A stretch of DNA of 64,000 bases from JAGXRK01 sp963804005 (GTDB lineage Bacteria; Bacteroidota; Ignavibacteria; Ignavibacteriales; Ignavibacteriaceae), in NCBI GenBank assembly GCA_963804005.1, contig CAWDOP010000008.1, forward strand, positions 1 through 64,000, given 5' to 3'. Below are positions 63,774-64,000 of this stretch, piece by piece (the first letter of the stretch is position 1; each line of letters opens with the position of its first letter). The translations under genes were made by a program, and so were the position numbers. The notes under the pieces are model-generated. The model had not been told where the DNA came from. It was given only the letters and a program-made list of their open reading frames with translations, and did no database searches.

Positions 63774-64000
63774 TTAATCTTCACTAAAATTTGCTACATG
63801 ATGAATCAATTCAAATCGTGTTTTTACACCAATTTTTTGATATATTTTATAAAGATGGTTCTTTACAGTTGGGACTGCAATAAATAGAGTTTCAGCAATA
63901 TCCCTATTCGTTTTTCCTTCTAAAAGTAGTTTCAATATATCCTGTTCTCTGTTAGAAATACTATATCGATTAGACAATAACTTAAGACCATCCACGATTT
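63774..64000 (-). CDS. LuxR-type helix-turn-helix regulator, C-terminal part (cut by window edge)
   Basis: The frame is open to base 64000 and stops at 63774. It encodes the GerE/LuxR HTH: SISNREQDILKLLLEGKTNR, DIAETLFIAVPTVKNHLYKI and YQKIGVKTRFEL. The domain normally ends a response regulator or ligand-binding activator, so the N-terminal domain should lie beyond the window. A GTG at 63995 also exists but is probably internal. Confidence 0.8.
   Translation of the reverse strand, partial: IVDGLKLLSNRYSISNREQDILKLLLEGKTNRDIAETLFIAVPTVKNHLYKIYQKIGVKTRFELIHHVANFSED

Noticed and set aside
831..64000. tRNA, rRNA or CRISPR loci
   Set aside because: No cloverleaf-like sequence with a CCA-type end, no rRNA core and no regularly spaced repeats were noticed on reading; a tRNA or covariance-model scan would be decisive.

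Overview
The window is a stretch of AT-rich chromosome from a member of the Bacteroidota/Chlorobiota group. The best guess is a lineage like Ignavibacteria. The reasons are two secreted proteins with C-terminal type IX secretion sorting domains (YPNPFNP-type start, KKMIY end), two OmpA-like envelope proteins, several small lipoproteins, TAnnTTTG-type promoter elements and generally weak Shine-Dalgarno sequences. The placement is an inference from gene content. No rRNA, tRNA, CRISPR array, insertion sequence or prophage was recognised.

Layout. 1-8.3 kb (minus strand) is the end of an exopolysaccharide/capsule locus: two ATP-grasp genes (one broken), a methyltransferase, a polysaccharide deacetylase, phosphatidylserine decarboxylase, a Wzz/BY-kinase and a Wza-like exporter. 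Five of these seven are interrupted by frame breaks. 8.8-13.3 kb (plus) carries an aminotransferase, an initiating sugar-phosphate transferase, a Gfo/Idh oxidoreductase and a hexapeptide N-acetyltransferase, which together look like a WbpB/WbpE/WbpD-type route to a diacetamido sugar. 13.4-22.6 kb holds OmpA-like proteins, a secreted M14 carboxypeptidase, RecN and small envelope proteins. 22.6-27.4 kb holds hemW, a broken dicarboxylate/amino-acid symporter, a broken short-chain dehydrogenase and gdhA. 27.8-34.9 kb holds a secreted 5'-nucleotidase, lipoproteins, an SppA protease with an added N-terminal beta-barrel-like region, and an MlaF-like ATPase without a permease. 35-39.2 kb has argF-arcC, aat and a pilus-associated-like protein.

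39.4-46.5 kb (minus) runs hemG, hemB, a Mut7-C protein, a metallophosphoesterase, a secreted YCF48-like protein and an M24 peptidase. 47.1-50.1 kb is a 1002-residue protein joining two receiver domains to a PEP-synthase-type ATP-binding module without the rest of that enzyme. 50.3-56.7 kb is the most striking unit: a tight four-gene operon coding a NuoE-like protein with a zinc-ribbon tail, a NuoF-GltD fusion, a cysteine-rich iron-sulfur protein and an FMN-type glutamate-synthase-like protein. It looks like a multi-centre NAD(P)H-linked flavin/iron-sulfur complex whose end reaction is not obvious. 56.8-64 kb ends with a CPA2 antiporter, acetyltransferases, a methyltransferase, small hypothetical genes and the end of a LuxR-type regulator.

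At least eleven frame breaks are concentrated at 0.2-7.8 kb and 22.1-25.2 kb. The rest of the window has long intact reading frames. Most breaks are single-base and leave the downstream protein well conserved, so base-call errors are a serious alternative to gene decay.
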